Shown piece after piece: positions 18,386 through 27,870 of a stretch of DNA of 64,000 bases. The stretch spans positions 1 to 64,000 of the forward strand of contig JAFGDQ010000004.1 of the NCBI GenBank assembly GCA_016932015.1. Reading direction: 5' to 3'. The DNA is from Spirochaetota bacterium (GTDB lineage: Bacteria; Spirochaetota; UBA4802; JAFGDQ01). Within the stretch, counting starts at the first letter, position 1. Each line of letters starts with the position of its first letter. The notes beneath the pieces were generated by a model. The model saw only the letters and a list, made by a program, of their open reading frames with translations, ran no database searches and was not told where the DNA came from. A program made the translations under genes and the position numbers.

Positions 18386-18415
18386 TTGACCATATTCCTT
18401 TGAATATGCTATAGT
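18386..18415 (+). promoter_or_regulatory. Promoter of yggS, with an internal dyad and possible leaderless start
   Basis: TTGACC, an 18-nt spacer and TATAGT form a good vegetative promoter. The last base of the -10 is 7 nt before the A of the yggS start codon at 18422, so the predicted transcript begins at or beside the ATG. No Shine-Dalgarno is present. An 18-bp dyad (CATATTC-CTTT-GAATATG, 18391-18408) fills the spacer and could be an operator. Confidence 0.55.
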
Positions 18416-18421
18416 TACTTT

Positions 18422-19114
18422 ATGGGACACATAATCGACAATTTTAACAAAATCATTGAAAACGTCCGTCAGATATCCGTTTCAGAAGGCAGAGATCAGG
18501 ATAAAATCAAAATAATAGCTGTAAGCAAAACCTTCCCGTACACAGATGTTCAGGAGGCAATTGAAAGCGGCATATATATTTTCGGAGAAAACAAGGTACA
18601 GGAAGCGAAAAAAAAGGCTGCACAGCTTAAAGGCGAATTTTCTTTGCACCTTATAGGCCATTTGCAGTCAAACAAGGCAAAAGACGCGGTTAAAATTTTT
18701 GACCTGATACATTCGATTGATAAAATAAGCTCAGCGGAAAAGACTGATGCTGAAGCTGAGAAGATAGGTAAAATACAGAATATACTCGTACAGGTAAATA
18801 CTTCAGGTGAAGAGACAAAAAGCGGAATAACACCTGAAGAAACACTGGACTTTATTGAAAAAATATTATCGCTTAAAAATCTGAAACTGCTCGGGCTTAT
18901 GACGATCGGACCGTTTATAAGTGATGAAAATAAAATAAGATCGTCATTTAAACTGCTTAAAGAAATATTCAGTGACACGAATAAAAAGTTCGGAATTGAA
19001 ATGACTGAACTTTCCATGGGAATGTCTGACGACTACCATCTTGCCATTAAAGAAGGAGCTACAATGCTCAGAATAGGCAGTGCTATTTTCGGGAAAAGGG
19101 ATTATTCAGCATGA
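18422..19114 (+). CDS. yggS: YggS-family PLP homeostasis protein
   Basis: This 230-aa protein is a fold-III PLP-binding barrel of the YggS/PROSC (PLPBP) family. The PLP lysine lies in IIAVSKTFP near residue 37; other family motifs are FGENKVQEA, LIGHLQSNK and MGMSDDYHLAI. It has no known catalysis but buffers PLP and affects amino-acid pools. It overlaps proC by 4 bp (ATGA), a very common pairing, and proC in turn overlaps the peptidase gene, so the three are one transcript. Confidence 0.93.
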   Translation: MGHIIDNFNKIIENVRQISVSEGRDQDKIKIIAVSKTFPYTDVQEAIESGIYIFGENKVQEAKKKAAQLKGEFSLHLIGHLQSNKAKDAVKIFDLIHSIDKISSAEKTDAEAEKIGKIQNILVQVNTSGEETKSGITPEETLDFIEKILSLKNLKLLGLMTIGPFISDENKIRSSFKLLKEIFSDTNKKFGIEMTELSMGMSDDYHLAIKEGATMLRIGSAIFGKRDYSA

Positions 19115-19926
19115 TAAATCTTAATATAAAAATCGGATGCCTCGGTACGGGAAATATGGGCGGAGCAATATTATCCCGTATCTCAAAGAAAATAAACAGA
19201 GATAATATTTTCTGCTACGATGCAGACAAATTAAAAGCGAAATCAATTGCCAGGAAACTGCGCATAAATATCTCGGAATCTGAAAGCGAGCTTGCCGGCT
19301 CATGTGATGTCATTATTATTGGTGTCAAACCGGATGTTGTTCCTGCTGTGCTTAGAACAATAAAATATAAATCAGATAAAAAAATAATAATTTCTATAGC
19401 CGCAGGTGTAAAAACTGAAAATATATCAAAGGAATTAAACAGCTCAGCTGAAATTATCAGAATTATGCCCAATATGCCCGCTCTTATTGGCGAAGGCATG
19501 TCTGTAATATCATCCGGAGAAAATGCCAGTGAAACATCAATAGCGACAGCTAATGCTATCTTTTCCTGTATCGGCAAAGTGCTTGTTCTGCCGGAAAAAA
19601 TGATGGATGCTGTCACAGCTATGTCAGGAAGCGGGCCTGCGTACGCGTTTACAATGATACAGGGAATGGCTGACGGCGGTGTAAAGGCCGGATTGTCCCG
19701 CAAGGATTCACTGCTGCTTGCAGCTCAGACATTGCTCGGAGCAGCTAAAATGGTAATTGAAAGCGGAGAAGATCCGATTGTGCTTCGCGATAAAATAGCC
19801 TCGCCCGGAGGCACAACGATTGAAGCAATCCATATACTTGAGAAAGCAGGATTTTCAGGCATTCTGATGGATGCAGTTGAAGGTGCAAAAAATAAATCTG
19901 AAAAACTCGGAAAAAAACTCCAATGA
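19111..19926 (+). CDS. proC: Pyrroline-5-carboxylate reductase
   Basis: The 271-aa enzyme performs the last step of proline synthesis, reducing pyrroline-5-carboxylate with NAD(P)H. It shows the Rossmann motif IGCLGTGNMGGAIL at the N-terminus, IMPNMPALIGEGM at about 125, and the C-terminal signature MSGSGPAYAF followed by ASPGGTTIEAI. It starts within the yggS stop codon (4-bp overlap) and ends overlapping the next ATG by 4 bp. Confidence 0.94.
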   Translation: MINLNIKIGCLGTGNMGGAILSRISKKINRDNIFCYDADKLKAKSIARKLRINISESESELAGSCDVIIIGVKPDVVPAVLRTIKYKSDKKIIISIAAGVKTENISKELNSSAEIIRIMPNMPALIGEGMSVISSGENASETSIATANAIFSCIGKVLVLPEKMMDAVTAMSGSGPAYAFTMIQGMADGGVKAGLSRKDSLLLAAQTLLGAAKMVIESGEDPIVLRDKIASPGGTTIEAIHILEKAGFSGILMDAVEGAKNKSEKLGKKLQ

Positions 19927-20891
19927 ACGGCCTGCCGATATCCAATTACAATGTCCGGCAATTAAAAAAAATCGCGATTATTTTTGCTTTATTTCTCATA
20001 GTAATATTTCTTTCTGCCTCTGTTATAACTGCTCTGATAGTTGATGATATCGAAATTGACTCAACGCATTATAAAATTAAAGACGGATTCCCGATCTTTA
20101 CAGACGCTGAAGAATACCTTGAACTTATAAAATCCTATCCGTATGATTTTGGAACAACTATAAATACCTACATAGTAAAAAAAGGCGAATCCTACTGGGA
20201 AATTACAAATAAAATGAATATCTCAATGGATACGTTACTTGCAGCCAATCCGTTTATTACCTCTCTGCTTGCCCAGGAAGATATTGAAATTGTAATACCT
20301 TCAGAAGATGGAGTATTGATGGCTCTTGACAGTATAAATGATGTCTGGAGAATGTCTGACCTTTTACAGTATAATGAAGATCCGACTGGGGACTACACCC
20401 ATTCAATATTCCGCCTCTTTTGTCTGGATGATATCAGGTTCGCATTTTTCAAAAATTCAATACCGGAAATCGTAAACGATTCGCTGGAAAATCTTTATGC
20501 AGCCCGCAAAATTTTTCAATCTCCGATATGCGGCCCTTACACATCGATGTATGGACAGAGGGTTGATCCGTTCCTTCACGGAATGGCATTTCATAACGGC
20601 ATTGATATAAACGGTAAAACAGGAGACCCAATCTATCCCGCAAGAGAAGGAATTATTTCTTTTACAGGATGGAAGCAGAACCTCGGACTTACAATAATAA
20701 TTCAGCATCTCGATGGTTACGAGAGCTATTATGGACATTGTTCAGCTATAGATGTTAAAGCCGGGGATATGGTGAATAAAAAACAGATAATAGGAAAAAT
20801 TGGATCAACAGGCAGGTCTACCGGGTCGCATCTTCACTTTATGATAAAAAGGCATGGAAAACTGATTAACCCGCTTTTATATATCTGGTAA
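19923..20891 (+). CDS. Membrane-anchored LysM / M23 peptidase
   Basis: The 322-aa protein has an N-terminal membrane anchor at about residues 17-40, a LysM domain (TYIVKKGESYWEITNKMNIS, residues ~80-125), and a C-terminal M23 zinc metallopeptidase. The zinc ligands are H224 and D228 (HNGID) and H305 within HLHF (303-306). All three ligands are present, so it should be active on peptidoglycan cross-links or stems rather than a degenerate activator. It overlaps proC by 4 bp; the link to proline synthesis is probably only transcriptional. Confidence 0.88.
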   Translation: MNGLPISNYNVRQLKKIAIIFALFLIVIFLSASVITALIVDDIEIDSTHYKIKDGFPIFTDAEEYLELIKSYPYDFGTTINTYIVKKGESYWEITNKMNISMDTLLAANPFITSLLAQEDIEIVIPSEDGVLMALDSINDVWRMSDLLQYNEDPTGDYTHSIFRLFCLDDIRFAFFKNSIPEIVNDSLENLYAARKIFQSPICGPYTSMYGQRVDPFLHGMAFHNGIDINGKTGDPIYPAREGIISFTGWKQNLGLTIIIQHLDGYESYYGHCSAIDVKAGDMVNKKQIIGKIGSTGRSTGSHLHFMIKRHGKLINPLLYIW

Positions 20892-20953
20892 TCACCCTGG
20901 GAATAAATCAGAATCTGAAGCAAATTTTAATATAACGATATTAATTAATCTGT

Positions 20954-21679
20954 TCAAAAATTCGGATTGTTTAAAAGACCTTTTTCTGCGTTTCTTAAAT
21001 CTTCTGCGTTATCAACTTCATACCAGCCTATACCGGACAGATCACAAATGCCGGGTGCATTTATTTTTTCATCTGCAAGGATCTGCAGTATGTTCTCGAC
21101 AACTGCTTTATCGCCGTTTTTCTTAATCGCTTTATTGACAGCATTTCGGTAAACAGTATTCATGGAGCTGTCAACGTAAGTCATTCCTATATAGCCGCAG
21201 TCAAACTCTTTTAACTGCTTACTGATCTTTTCAATGCGGTTATTCTCTCCTAACCTGACTTTCATGTCATCATCAGTTAATTTCCTGTCAAAATCGCACA
21301 TAGCCGTGACACGGGAGAAAGACTCCTTCATTTTACTGAACATTGAAGGAGGATAAATATGATCAACATTTGTAATCAAAAAGGAATCTTCTGCAAACTC
21401 ATTAAGGCCTTTGACCAAAGTAAATATGTTACCCTTAAGGTATTCTTTATTCTCAAGTACGCGTATGTTTCGGAATTTTTGTTTATCAATATGTGCTTTT
21501 AAATCCTCAAAATAAAAACCGCCTATAATAAGAATCTCCTGAAAATAATCGATCTCAAGAAAATTCAGCAGATGATCAATCAGCTTTTTTCCGCTAACTT
21601 CCACCATTCCTTTGGTCCGGGCCTGTGTAATCTCACCCAGCCTGCTTCCTGTACCTGCTGCAAGAACGATAGCTCTCAT
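20954..21679 (-). CDS. Nucleotidyltransferase, LicC/sugar-nucleotide type
   Basis: The 241-aa protein is a single GT-A-like NTP_transferase domain. It opens with IVLAAGTGSRLG and TKGMVEVSGKKLIDHLL, and has the metal-binding aspartate in ITNVDHIYPP. Such enzymes activate sugar phosphates or phosphocholine for surface glycans or lipids. The compact size and ending resemble LicC-like cytidylyltransferases more than glucose-1-phosphate thymidylyltransferases. Its 5' end overlaps the HAD gene by 4 bp, so it may act with that phosphatase on one small substrate. The exact substrate is unknown. Confidence 0.75.
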   Translation of the reverse strand: MRAIVLAAGTGSRLGEITQARTKGMVEVSGKKLIDHLLNFLEIDYFQEILIIGGFYFEDLKAHIDKQKFRNIRVLENKEYLKGNIFTLVKGLNEFAEDSFLITNVDHIYPPSMFSKMKESFSRVTAMCDFDRKLTDDDMKVRLGENNRIEKISKQLKEFDCGYIGMTYVDSSMNTVYRNAVNKAIKKNGDKAVVENILQILADEKINAPGICDLSGIGWYEVDNAEDLRNAEKGLLNNPNF

Positions 21680-22305
21680 AAATTTAACAACTCCCGGATA
21701 TTTTCAACAGTCTTTAAGCTTCCGTCAATTTTCAGGAAATCTTCTCTTTTAAAGGTACCGCATTTACCAACAAATTTAATCTTATTGGCAAGCGCTTTTT
21801 CAGCATCTTTCAGGGAATCACCGACAAAAGTCAACAAATCAGGAGAGATGGAAAATTTCTTCATCACATATTCAAAATGGTCTTTGCCTTTTTGAAACCC
21901 GTTATTGAAACCGAGCACAACATCAAAAACAAGGCCTTCTCTCTCAATGAATTTATCAATCAGCTCCTGAAAATTATTTGATGAAACACCTGCAATATCG
22001 CCTCTTTTCCGCAGCGCATTAATTGTGTATTTTACATCATCTGAAAAGTTCTGCATGAAAAAGCCTTCCTGTTTTTCCTCTTCAAACAGTTTTACTTTTT
22101 CAGAGTTTTTTTTATCTCCGGGAAACAGAATCTCCAGCTGCTGGAAAAAAGGCGCACCTGATGTTAGCAGATAATTCGCCCTTGCTTTTTCAAAAGATAC
22201 TTCTGGATGAAACTCATTGATTATACGTCCTGCAATGTCCGCAAATCCCTCCATCGTATCCACAAGAGTTCCGTCAAAATCAAAAAGAAATGCTTTTTTA
22301 CTCAT
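21676..22305 (-). CDS. HAD-superfamily hydrolase
   Basis: The 209-aa protein has the four HAD motifs: DFDGTLVDT at the N-terminus, a Ser/Thr step in AGVSSNN, a lysine in FQKGKDHF, and FVGDSLKDAEKA. The helical cap between motif I and II is of the phosphoglycolate phosphatase/beta-phosphoglucomutase kind. It should be a small-molecule phosphatase. It lies 26 bp after the P83/100 gene and overlaps the nucleotidyltransferase by 4 bp, suggesting one three-gene transcript. Confidence 0.85.
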   Translation of the reverse strand: MSKKAFLFDFDGTLVDTMEGFADIAGRIINEFHPEVSFEKARANYLLTSGAPFFQQLEILFPGDKKNSEKVKLFEEEKQEGFFMQNFSDDVKYTINALRKRGDIAGVSSNNFQELIDKFIEREGLVFDVVLGFNNGFQKGKDHFEYVMKKFSISPDLLTFVGDSLKDAEKALANKIKFVGKCGTFKREDFLKIDGSLKTVENIRELLNL

Positions 22306-22331
22306 TCTTAATAAACAACCTTAAACATGCA

Positions 22332-24026
22332 TCATGGCTTTATTTCATCAATCATTGATAAATCGTCTTTATTTAATACAACAATTATTTTATCAATTCT
22401 ATTAATGTAAATAAAATTATCATAAAAACTGATAAAGGTATCTTCATCAACCTCTATATTTGATTTTGCCACAAGACTGAGATCCGTGTCAAAACGTCCG
22501 AGATAATGCTTGCCCTTTTCATAAATAATAACATAAATAAATCCGTCACGTATCTCGACAAAACTTCTCCAGAATATATTCTGATTTCCCGTAGCTTTCC
22601 TGTCAAGAGTATCCCTGTCAAGAATCGTCAGATTATGCCCCTGCGTATGGTTTCCTCTGTGAGTAATTACAACTACCCCGCCGGAAAATATATCGTAACG
22701 GCTTCCGCAAATATTTTCTACAGGTGATTTAAATATAATTTTCCGTGATTTTGCGTCAATCATATACATTTCGTTATTGTAATGTCCGCCTTCAAGATAT
22801 TCCTTAATTTTAAGATAATAGAATTTATCCGCATAAATATTCTCTTCGAGTTCTTTATCCCTTAATTTATCTTCACGTTTATCAAGCTCTTCAGCTTTTG
22901 CTTTAAGTTTCTCTCTTGCTTTTTCAGGTTCTTCCTCAATATCCCGCTGAAGCTCATCTTTCTCTATCTGGTCCTTTTCTTTAGCAAGTTTTTCTTCCTT
23001 CTCCTGAACTTTCTCTTCTTTATCAATGATCTTTTCCTTTTCCTTTTTTAACTCTTCTACATTTTTCTCCAGTTCTTTCTCTTTTTTGTTAATTTGATCC
23101 TTTTCTTCTTTTACCTTCTCTTCCTTTTCAGATATTTTTTTCTCTTCTTCCTTACGTTTTTCAGGATCTGTTATTTTTTTAACTTCCTCTTTTTCTTGTT
23201 TTAGAGTTTCCTCTTTCTTTGCAAGCTCCTGCTTTTTCTTTTCAATCGGCTGTTTTTCTTTTTCAATCCGGTCGGTTTTCTCAGCAAGTTTTTGTTTTTG
23301 ATCTTCAATTTCTTTTTTGTCTTTTTTAATTGAACGTTCCTTAATATCTGCCATATCTTTACGAGTACTGATATTTCCGTCATCCTTTCTTACCTGCTCT
23401 ATTGTCTTTTCATCAGCTATAATATCAGGGCTGATAGATCCTTTTGCTGAATCTTCTGTAAGAGGTATAAGCATGGCTGTTGAACCGGCCCATTCATCAT
23501 ATCTGTTTGAAATACCGCAGTTCTCTTTATTAATATGCTTCATTACCACTGTTTTATATTTGGAGGAAAAATAATCAATATTGCCTCTGTAGGTTGCATT
23601 ATAATATGTGAGAAAAAGAGAAATGGCTTTTGCATCCCGCCTGCTGTACCCGTATTTATTCATCAGATAGGCAAAAATGATTCTGCGTACTACATCAATA
23701 TGACCGACTTTGGCATCTTTTTCAATTGAAAAAATTGCAGCAGAATATTTTTCAGGTTCAGCTTTAGATACCGCATGAAGAATTGAATACTTCAAATGAA
23801 AACGTAACTTTTTATTATCAGCAAATTTAAAAGCAAGAAATTCACCAATTCTTTCAATATCCTTTTTTGAATCAATCTTAGGGTATTCGCCTTTATAATT
23901 TATAAATTTAACAGGCTTGGTCTTTATTTCAGAAACATCAACCTCAAGCGAAGATCCATTATTGTTTGAAAGTAACACAATAATACCAGACAATAACAGC
24001 GCTACACACAGTTTTCCTTTGTGCAT
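22332..24026 (-). CDS. P83/100 family secreted coiled-coil protein
   Basis: The family (named from the Borrelia P83/100 antigen) is a spirochaete marker. I set the start at the ATG at 24026 (564 aa): a perfect GGAGG lies 6 nt upstream and a signal peptide (HKGKLCVALLLSGIIVLLS) begins there, while a longer frame to 24059 has neither. After an N-terminal globular part (~30-200), residues ~210-390 are an extreme Lys/Glu coiled coil (KEEK, KEKE, EEKLAKEKD). The C-terminal ~165 residues look like a beta-propeller-type fold (IYINRID, VVITHRGN). Cellular role is not established. Confidence 0.88.
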   Translation of the reverse strand: MHKGKLCVALLLSGIIVLLSNNNGSSLEVDVSEIKTKPVKFINYKGEYPKIDSKKDIERIGEFLAFKFADNKKLRFHLKYSILHAVSKAEPEKYSAAIFSIEKDAKVGHIDVVRRIIFAYLMNKYGYSRRDAKAISLFLTYYNATYRGNIDYFSSKYKTVVMKHINKENCGISNRYDEWAGSTAMLIPLTEDSAKGSISPDIIADEKTIEQVRKDDGNISTRKDMADIKERSIKKDKKEIEDQKQKLAEKTDRIEKEKQPIEKKKQELAKKEETLKQEKEEVKKITDPEKRKEEEKKISEKEEKVKEEKDQINKKEKELEKNVEELKKEKEKIIDKEEKVQEKEEKLAKEKDQIEKDELQRDIEEEPEKAREKLKAKAEELDKREDKLRDKELEENIYADKFYYLKIKEYLEGGHYNNEMYMIDAKSRKIIFKSPVENICGSRYDIFSGGVVVITHRGNHTQGHNLTILDRDTLDRKATGNQNIFWRSFVEIRDGFIYVIIYEKGKHYLGRFDTDLSLVAKSNIEVDEDTFISFYDNFIYINRIDKIIVVLNKDDLSMIDEIKP

Positions 24027-24133
24027 AAACAACCTCCATTTATGTCTTGAATTGTACATAAATTTTTAAATTTCCATATAGTTAATTGAAAATCCATTTA
24101 TTTAGATATGAAGAATGATTTTCAATTTAAAAA

Positions 24134-24163
24134 TTGACATTTAAACTTCCGTTTTGATATACT
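24134..24163 (+). promoter_or_regulatory. Near-consensus promoter of the GGDEF gene
   Basis: TTGACA, an 18-nt spacer and TATACT, with an extended -10 (TGA before TATACT). Transcription would start near 24170, leaving a 50-nt leader to the ATG at 24222. Confidence 0.65.
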
Positions 24164-24221
24164 AATAAAAGCCCTCAAAACGAATTGTCAATGTTAAAAA
24201 TAACTTATTAACGGAATAATA

Positions 24222-25505
24222 ATGCAAATTATTCTAAAAATAAAAAAAAATTGCTGCAATTTTCTTGTAATCATTGTGATCCTGACTGCCATTTTTTACA
24301 TAAGTCAGAATAATTTCCTTCTCTTTCATACTCTTGCAGAACTTTTCAGTATAATCATAGCATACATAATATTTATTATCGCACTAAATTCCAGACATTA
24401 TATTGATAATCATTATTTTCTTTTTTTAGGAATTTCTTTTTTGTTTATTGGAAGCTTTGATCTCTTTCACACTCTTACTTATGAGGGGATGAATATTATT
24501 CCCGGCTATGATTCCAACCTTCCAACACAGTTATGGATAATTGCCAGATATCTTGAGAGCTTTGCATTATTACTTTCACCTTTATATATTCACAGAAAAA
24601 TAAAATTTAACAAATATTTTTTAATTTTTACTTTAATCAGTCTTTTATTGTTCTGGCTGGCATTTAATAATAAATTTCCTGCCTGTTATATACAGGGATT
24701 CGGATTAACGGGATTTAAAGTAATCAGCGAATATATTATTTCATCAATACTGCTATTTTCCATTGTGTTATTAATTATTAACAGGAAACATTTTGACAGG
24801 AAAATACTTCATCTTTTGATTTCAGCAATTGGAATTACAATTATTTCAGAATTGTCATTTACTCTTTATTATGACGTCTATGGTACTTTAAATTTAATAG
24901 GTCATTATTTAAAAATAACAGCTTTTTATCTTTTTTACTTCGCTATTGTTCACACCGGAATTGAGACTCCATATGAACTAATTTTCCGGGAACTGAAACG
25001 AAAAGAGGAAAGACTGTCTTTTCTGGCAGCAACGGATGATTTAACAGGTTTATATAATCGAAGAGCCTGTTACGGGCACTTAAAAAAAATGATAGCTATT
25101 GCGAAAAGAAATAAAAGCACTTTTACAGTCTGCGTAATCGATCTGGATAATTTAAAAAAAGTTAATGACAGTTTCGGACATTCGGAAGGTGATGCACTCA
25201 TAATTGAATTTGCGGATATATTGCTTAATTATACAAGAGAATCAGATTATATTTGCAGAATCGGAGGTGATGAATTTTTAGTAATATTTACGAACTGCAA
25301 TAAAGACGATGCGGAAAATTATATTTTTAGAATCAACAATGGAATTGACCTGATCAATAATAATAACAAAAAATACCAGATAGCTTTTAGTTACGGTTTG
25401 TCCGAATATGACAATGCTGAAGCCGGCACTATAGACAAATTGATTGAAATAGCAGACCGAAATATGTACAAACACAAAATGAGTAAAAAAGAATTAAGGA
25501 CTTAA
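24222..25505 (+). CDS. MASE3-GGDEF diguanylate cyclase
   Basis: The 427-aa protein begins with about seven membrane helices carrying the MASE3 sensor signature (FDLFHTLTYEGMNI, then TQLWIIARYLESFALL). A short linker (~residues 255-270) leads to a GGDEF domain with DDLTGLYNRRA, DLDNLKKVNDSFGH and an intact GGDEF at 348-352, so it should make c-di-GMP from two GTP. The MASE3 ligand is unknown. No PAS or EAL domain is fused. A chemoreceptor gene follows 256 bp downstream. Confidence 0.9.
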   Translation: MQIILKIKKNCCNFLVIIVILTAIFYISQNNFLLFHTLAELFSIIIAYIIFIIALNSRHYIDNHYFLFLGISFLFIGSFDLFHTLTYEGMNIIPGYDSNLPTQLWIIARYLESFALLLSPLYIHRKIKFNKYFLIFTLISLLLFWLAFNNKFPACYIQGFGLTGFKVISEYIISSILLFSIVLLIINRKHFDRKILHLLISAIGITIISELSFTLYYDVYGTLNLIGHYLKITAFYLFYFAIVHTGIETPYELIFRELKRKEERLSFLAATDDLTGLYNRRACYGHLKKMIAIAKRNKSTFTVCVIDLDNLKKVNDSFGHSEGDALIIEFADILLNYTRESDYICRIGGDEFLVIFTNCNKDDAENYIFRINNGIDLINNNNKKYQIAFSYGLSEYDNAEAGTIDKLIEIADRNMYKHKMSKKELRT

Positions 25506-25761
25506 TAGTTAGTTTAAATATTATTTTATTTTGCTAAATTTCCTCCTCTTCCTTCTCCTGCTCAAATAATTTTTTGATGAAACCCTTTTAATATTATACG
25601 CGACACGAAAAATATTTGATAACAAAAACTTCCTTGTTTTTTTTATAAAAATATGATAATAATTTTTATAGTAAATTTTAGAAGCCTGCAATAGAAGATA
25701 TATCTTAATAATCAGTACTAATCTGCCCATGTAATTATTTAAAAATAATAGGGGGATTTCG
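25506..25761. other. Intergenic region before the chemoreceptor gene
   Basis: This 256-bp AT-rich stretch has only shadow ORFs. I found no convincing promoter, sigma-28 site or riboswitch. A minus-strand ORF across it (25521-25949) runs into the MCP coding region and looks like chance. Confidence 0.5.
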
Positions 25762-27525
25762 ATGAAATGGTATAATAATCTCCGTATAAGTGTTAAAGTA
25801 TTTTTGGCATGCGCTTTTTTCGTTATTGTAATTATAAGAATATCCATACAGGGTATTACGGCGATAAACAGTGCAGAAAAAGGTTTTGATTCTTTTTTTA
25901 ATGAAGAATTTACATCGATAAAAAATCTGAACAATTTATTCAGTAACATACTTCAGGTTCGAATAAATATGCTCCAGGAAAATCTTGCAATCCTCTCAGA
26001 TAATATGGATGAATTTAATAAAAGGCTGAATGATTCAGCTGAAAGACATAAAATTAACGCAAAAGTATGGAAGGGATATACTGACAAAAACCTGACAAGT
26101 GAAGAGAAAAAACTGTCCGATAATTTTTCTTCTTATTATAAGGAGATGGAAAATATTGAAAAGCAATTTACTATTGCTCTCAAAAAAAAAGATTTCTCCG
26201 GAAGCGCAGCGATAAGCAATGAATGGCTTAAAAATTACCGCTCGGCAAGAAATACGATGAACAGACTGATCGATGTTCAAACCAGGATTGGAGAAGAACA
26301 TCGCGAAAAACATACAGAATCCGCGTCTGCAACCGTTACACTCTCTATTCTGCTTCTTCTTGGATCACTTATAATCAGCTGTGCAATAACTGTAATTCTT
26401 TCCAGATCTGTTTCAACTCCGGTAAACAAAGGATTAATCTTTGCCAGGAAAATATCCGAAGGCGATTTAACAGAAAGAATTGATCTTGATCAGAAAGACG
26501 AACTGGGCCAGTTGGGAAATGCGTTAAATAAAGCTGCAGATAATCTTGAAAACCTGATATCTAATATTATAACAGGTTCTCAAAGCCTGGCTCAGGCAGT
26601 TGAACAAATCGCTACAGGAAATCAAAATCTCTCACAGAGAACATCAGAACAGGCTTCATCGCTTGAGGAAATTGCTTCCACTATTGAAGAAACTACTGCG
26701 ACTATACAACAAAATGCGGGAAATGCCGATAACGCAAACAGCACTTCAATAAAGACATCCCGGACGGCAGAGGAAGGAAGCCGTGTTGTTTATGAAGCAG
26801 TAAACTCAATCAATGATATAAACAATTCCAGCAAAAAAATCGGTGAAATTATTTCCATGATTAATGAAATAGCCTTCCAGACAAATCTCCTTGCACTTAA
26901 CGCAGCTGTTGAAGCTGCGAGAGCCGGCGAACAGGGCAGAGGATTTGCCGTGGTGGCGGGAGAAGTAAGAAATCTTGCACAGAGATCCGCATCAGCATCA
27001 AAAGAAATAAACCTGCTTATTCAGGAATCAGTTGAAAAGATTGAAAGGGGGACGGAACTTGCCAATAAAAGCGGGGAAGCATTAAAGGAAATCACATCAT
27101 CTGTAGCTGAAGTTGCCGCTATTATTTCTGAAATTGCAGCCGCAAGCAATGAACAAAGACAGGGAATAAACCAGGTAAACGCAGCTGTTGCTGAAATGGA
27201 CAATATGACTCAGCAGAACGCAGCACTTGTTGAAGAAACAGCATCCGCAAGTGAAGAAATGGCTAATCAGGCTCAGGAACTTCTGGCAATGGTTGAAAAT
27301 TTTAAAGTAAGAAATTCTGCATTTGCTAACTTGTCTCAACCAGCCGCAGAACAATTTAATAATAGCTCACATTTTCAGACAGGTAATCCAGGGTCGGAAT
27401 ATAAGAAAATAGACTTAAAAAACATACACAATATTTCTTCAGGTACAAGTTCGTCTGAAATCGGTAATAACATCAAACAAAATTTTAACAGGATTATGAA
27501 AGAAGAGGGCTTTGAAGAATTTTAA
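25762..27525 (+). CDS. Methyl-accepting chemotaxis protein
   Basis: The 587-aa receptor has a first membrane helix at about residues 12-30, a four-helix-bundle-type periplasmic sensor (~31-188), a second membrane helix at ~190-211, a HAMP domain (~212-265), and a long signalling coiled coil. The hairpin tip [20 protein letters not shown] is textbook MCP and binds CheA/CheW. The C-terminal tail after residue ~520 is long and polar. GGGGG lies 8 nt before the ATG. The ligand is not predictable. Dodecin follows 47 bp later. Confidence 0.93.
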   Translation: MKWYNNLRISVKVFLACAFFVIVIIRISIQGITAINSAEKGFDSFFNEEFTSIKNLNNLFSNILQVRINMLQENLAILSDNMDEFNKRLNDSAERHKINAKVWKGYTDKNLTSEEKKLSDNFSSYYKEMENIEKQFTIALKKKDFSGSAAISNEWLKNYRSARNTMNRLIDVQTRIGEEHREKHTESASATVTLSILLLLGSLIISCAITVILSRSVSTPVNKGLIFARKISEGDLTERIDLDQKDELGQLGNALNKAADNLENLISNIITGSQSLAQAVEQIATGNQNLSQRTSEQASSLEEIASTIEETTATIQQNAGNADNANSTSIKTSRTAEEGSRVVYEAVNSINDINNSSKKIGEIISMINEIAFQTNLLALNAAVEAARAGEQGRGFAVVAGEVRNLAQRSASASKEINLLIQESVEKIERGTELANKSGEALKEITSSVAEVAAIISEIAAASNEQRQGINQVNAAVAEMDNMTQQNAALVEETASASEEMANQAQELLAMVENFKVRNSAFANLSQPAAEQFNNSSHFQTGNPGSEYKKIDLKNIHNISSGTSSSEIGNNIKQNFNRIMKEEGFEEF

Positions 27526-27572
27526 TATTGTAAGACAATACTTAATAAAATATTATTACGGAGGATATTGAT

Positions 27573-27779
27573 ATGGAAGGAGCTTATAAAGTTATTGAAG
27601 TAATAGGAAGCAGTGAAAGCTCATGGGAAGCAGCAGCACAAAATGCGGTTAGTGCTGCCTCAAAAACTTTTCAGGATTTAAGAATCGCGGAAGTAAAAGA
27701 AATGGACATGAAGATAGAAGGCGGAACAATAGTCGGATACAGAACAAAATTAAAATTATCCTTTAAAATTAAGGAATAA
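27573..27779 (+). CDS. Dodecin
   Basis: The 68-aa protein matches dodecin over its whole length: AYKVIEVIGSSESSWEAAAQNAV, then AEVKEMDMKIEGG and the closing beta strands. Dodecins form dodecamers that sequester flavins such as FMN or riboflavin. The tryptophan that stacks on the flavin ring is present (SSW). It has a strong GGAGG site. It is probably read with the MCP gene or independently; the two share no evident function. Confidence 0.9.
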   Translation: MEGAYKVIEVIGSSESSWEAAAQNAVSAASKTFQDLRIAEVKEMDMKIEGGTIVGYRTKLKLSFKIKE

Positions 27780-27818
27780 AAAAATTACTTTACAGTAGCT
27801 GAATTAAAAATTTCTAAA

Positions 27819-27848
27819 GATGCAGCATTATTATTTTTAAGCTGTATC
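27819..27848. terminator. Hairpin between convergent dodecin and MATE genes
   Basis: GATGCAGC and GCTGTATC form an 8-bp stem (one G-U) around a 14-nt AT loop. It lies between two converging genes. The flanking T-runs are weak, so the terminator call is tentative. Confidence 0.3.
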
Positions 27849-27870
27849 CTATTGACTATAATTCACTATT

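Noticed and set aside
24027-24059. N-terminal extension of the P83/100 protein
   Set aside because: The ATG at 24026 has a perfect GGAGG and begins the signal peptide.
25521-25949. Minus-strand ORF upstream of and into the MCP gene
   Set aside because: Low-complexity hydrophobic/basic composition, no ribosome site, and overlap with a certain gene.
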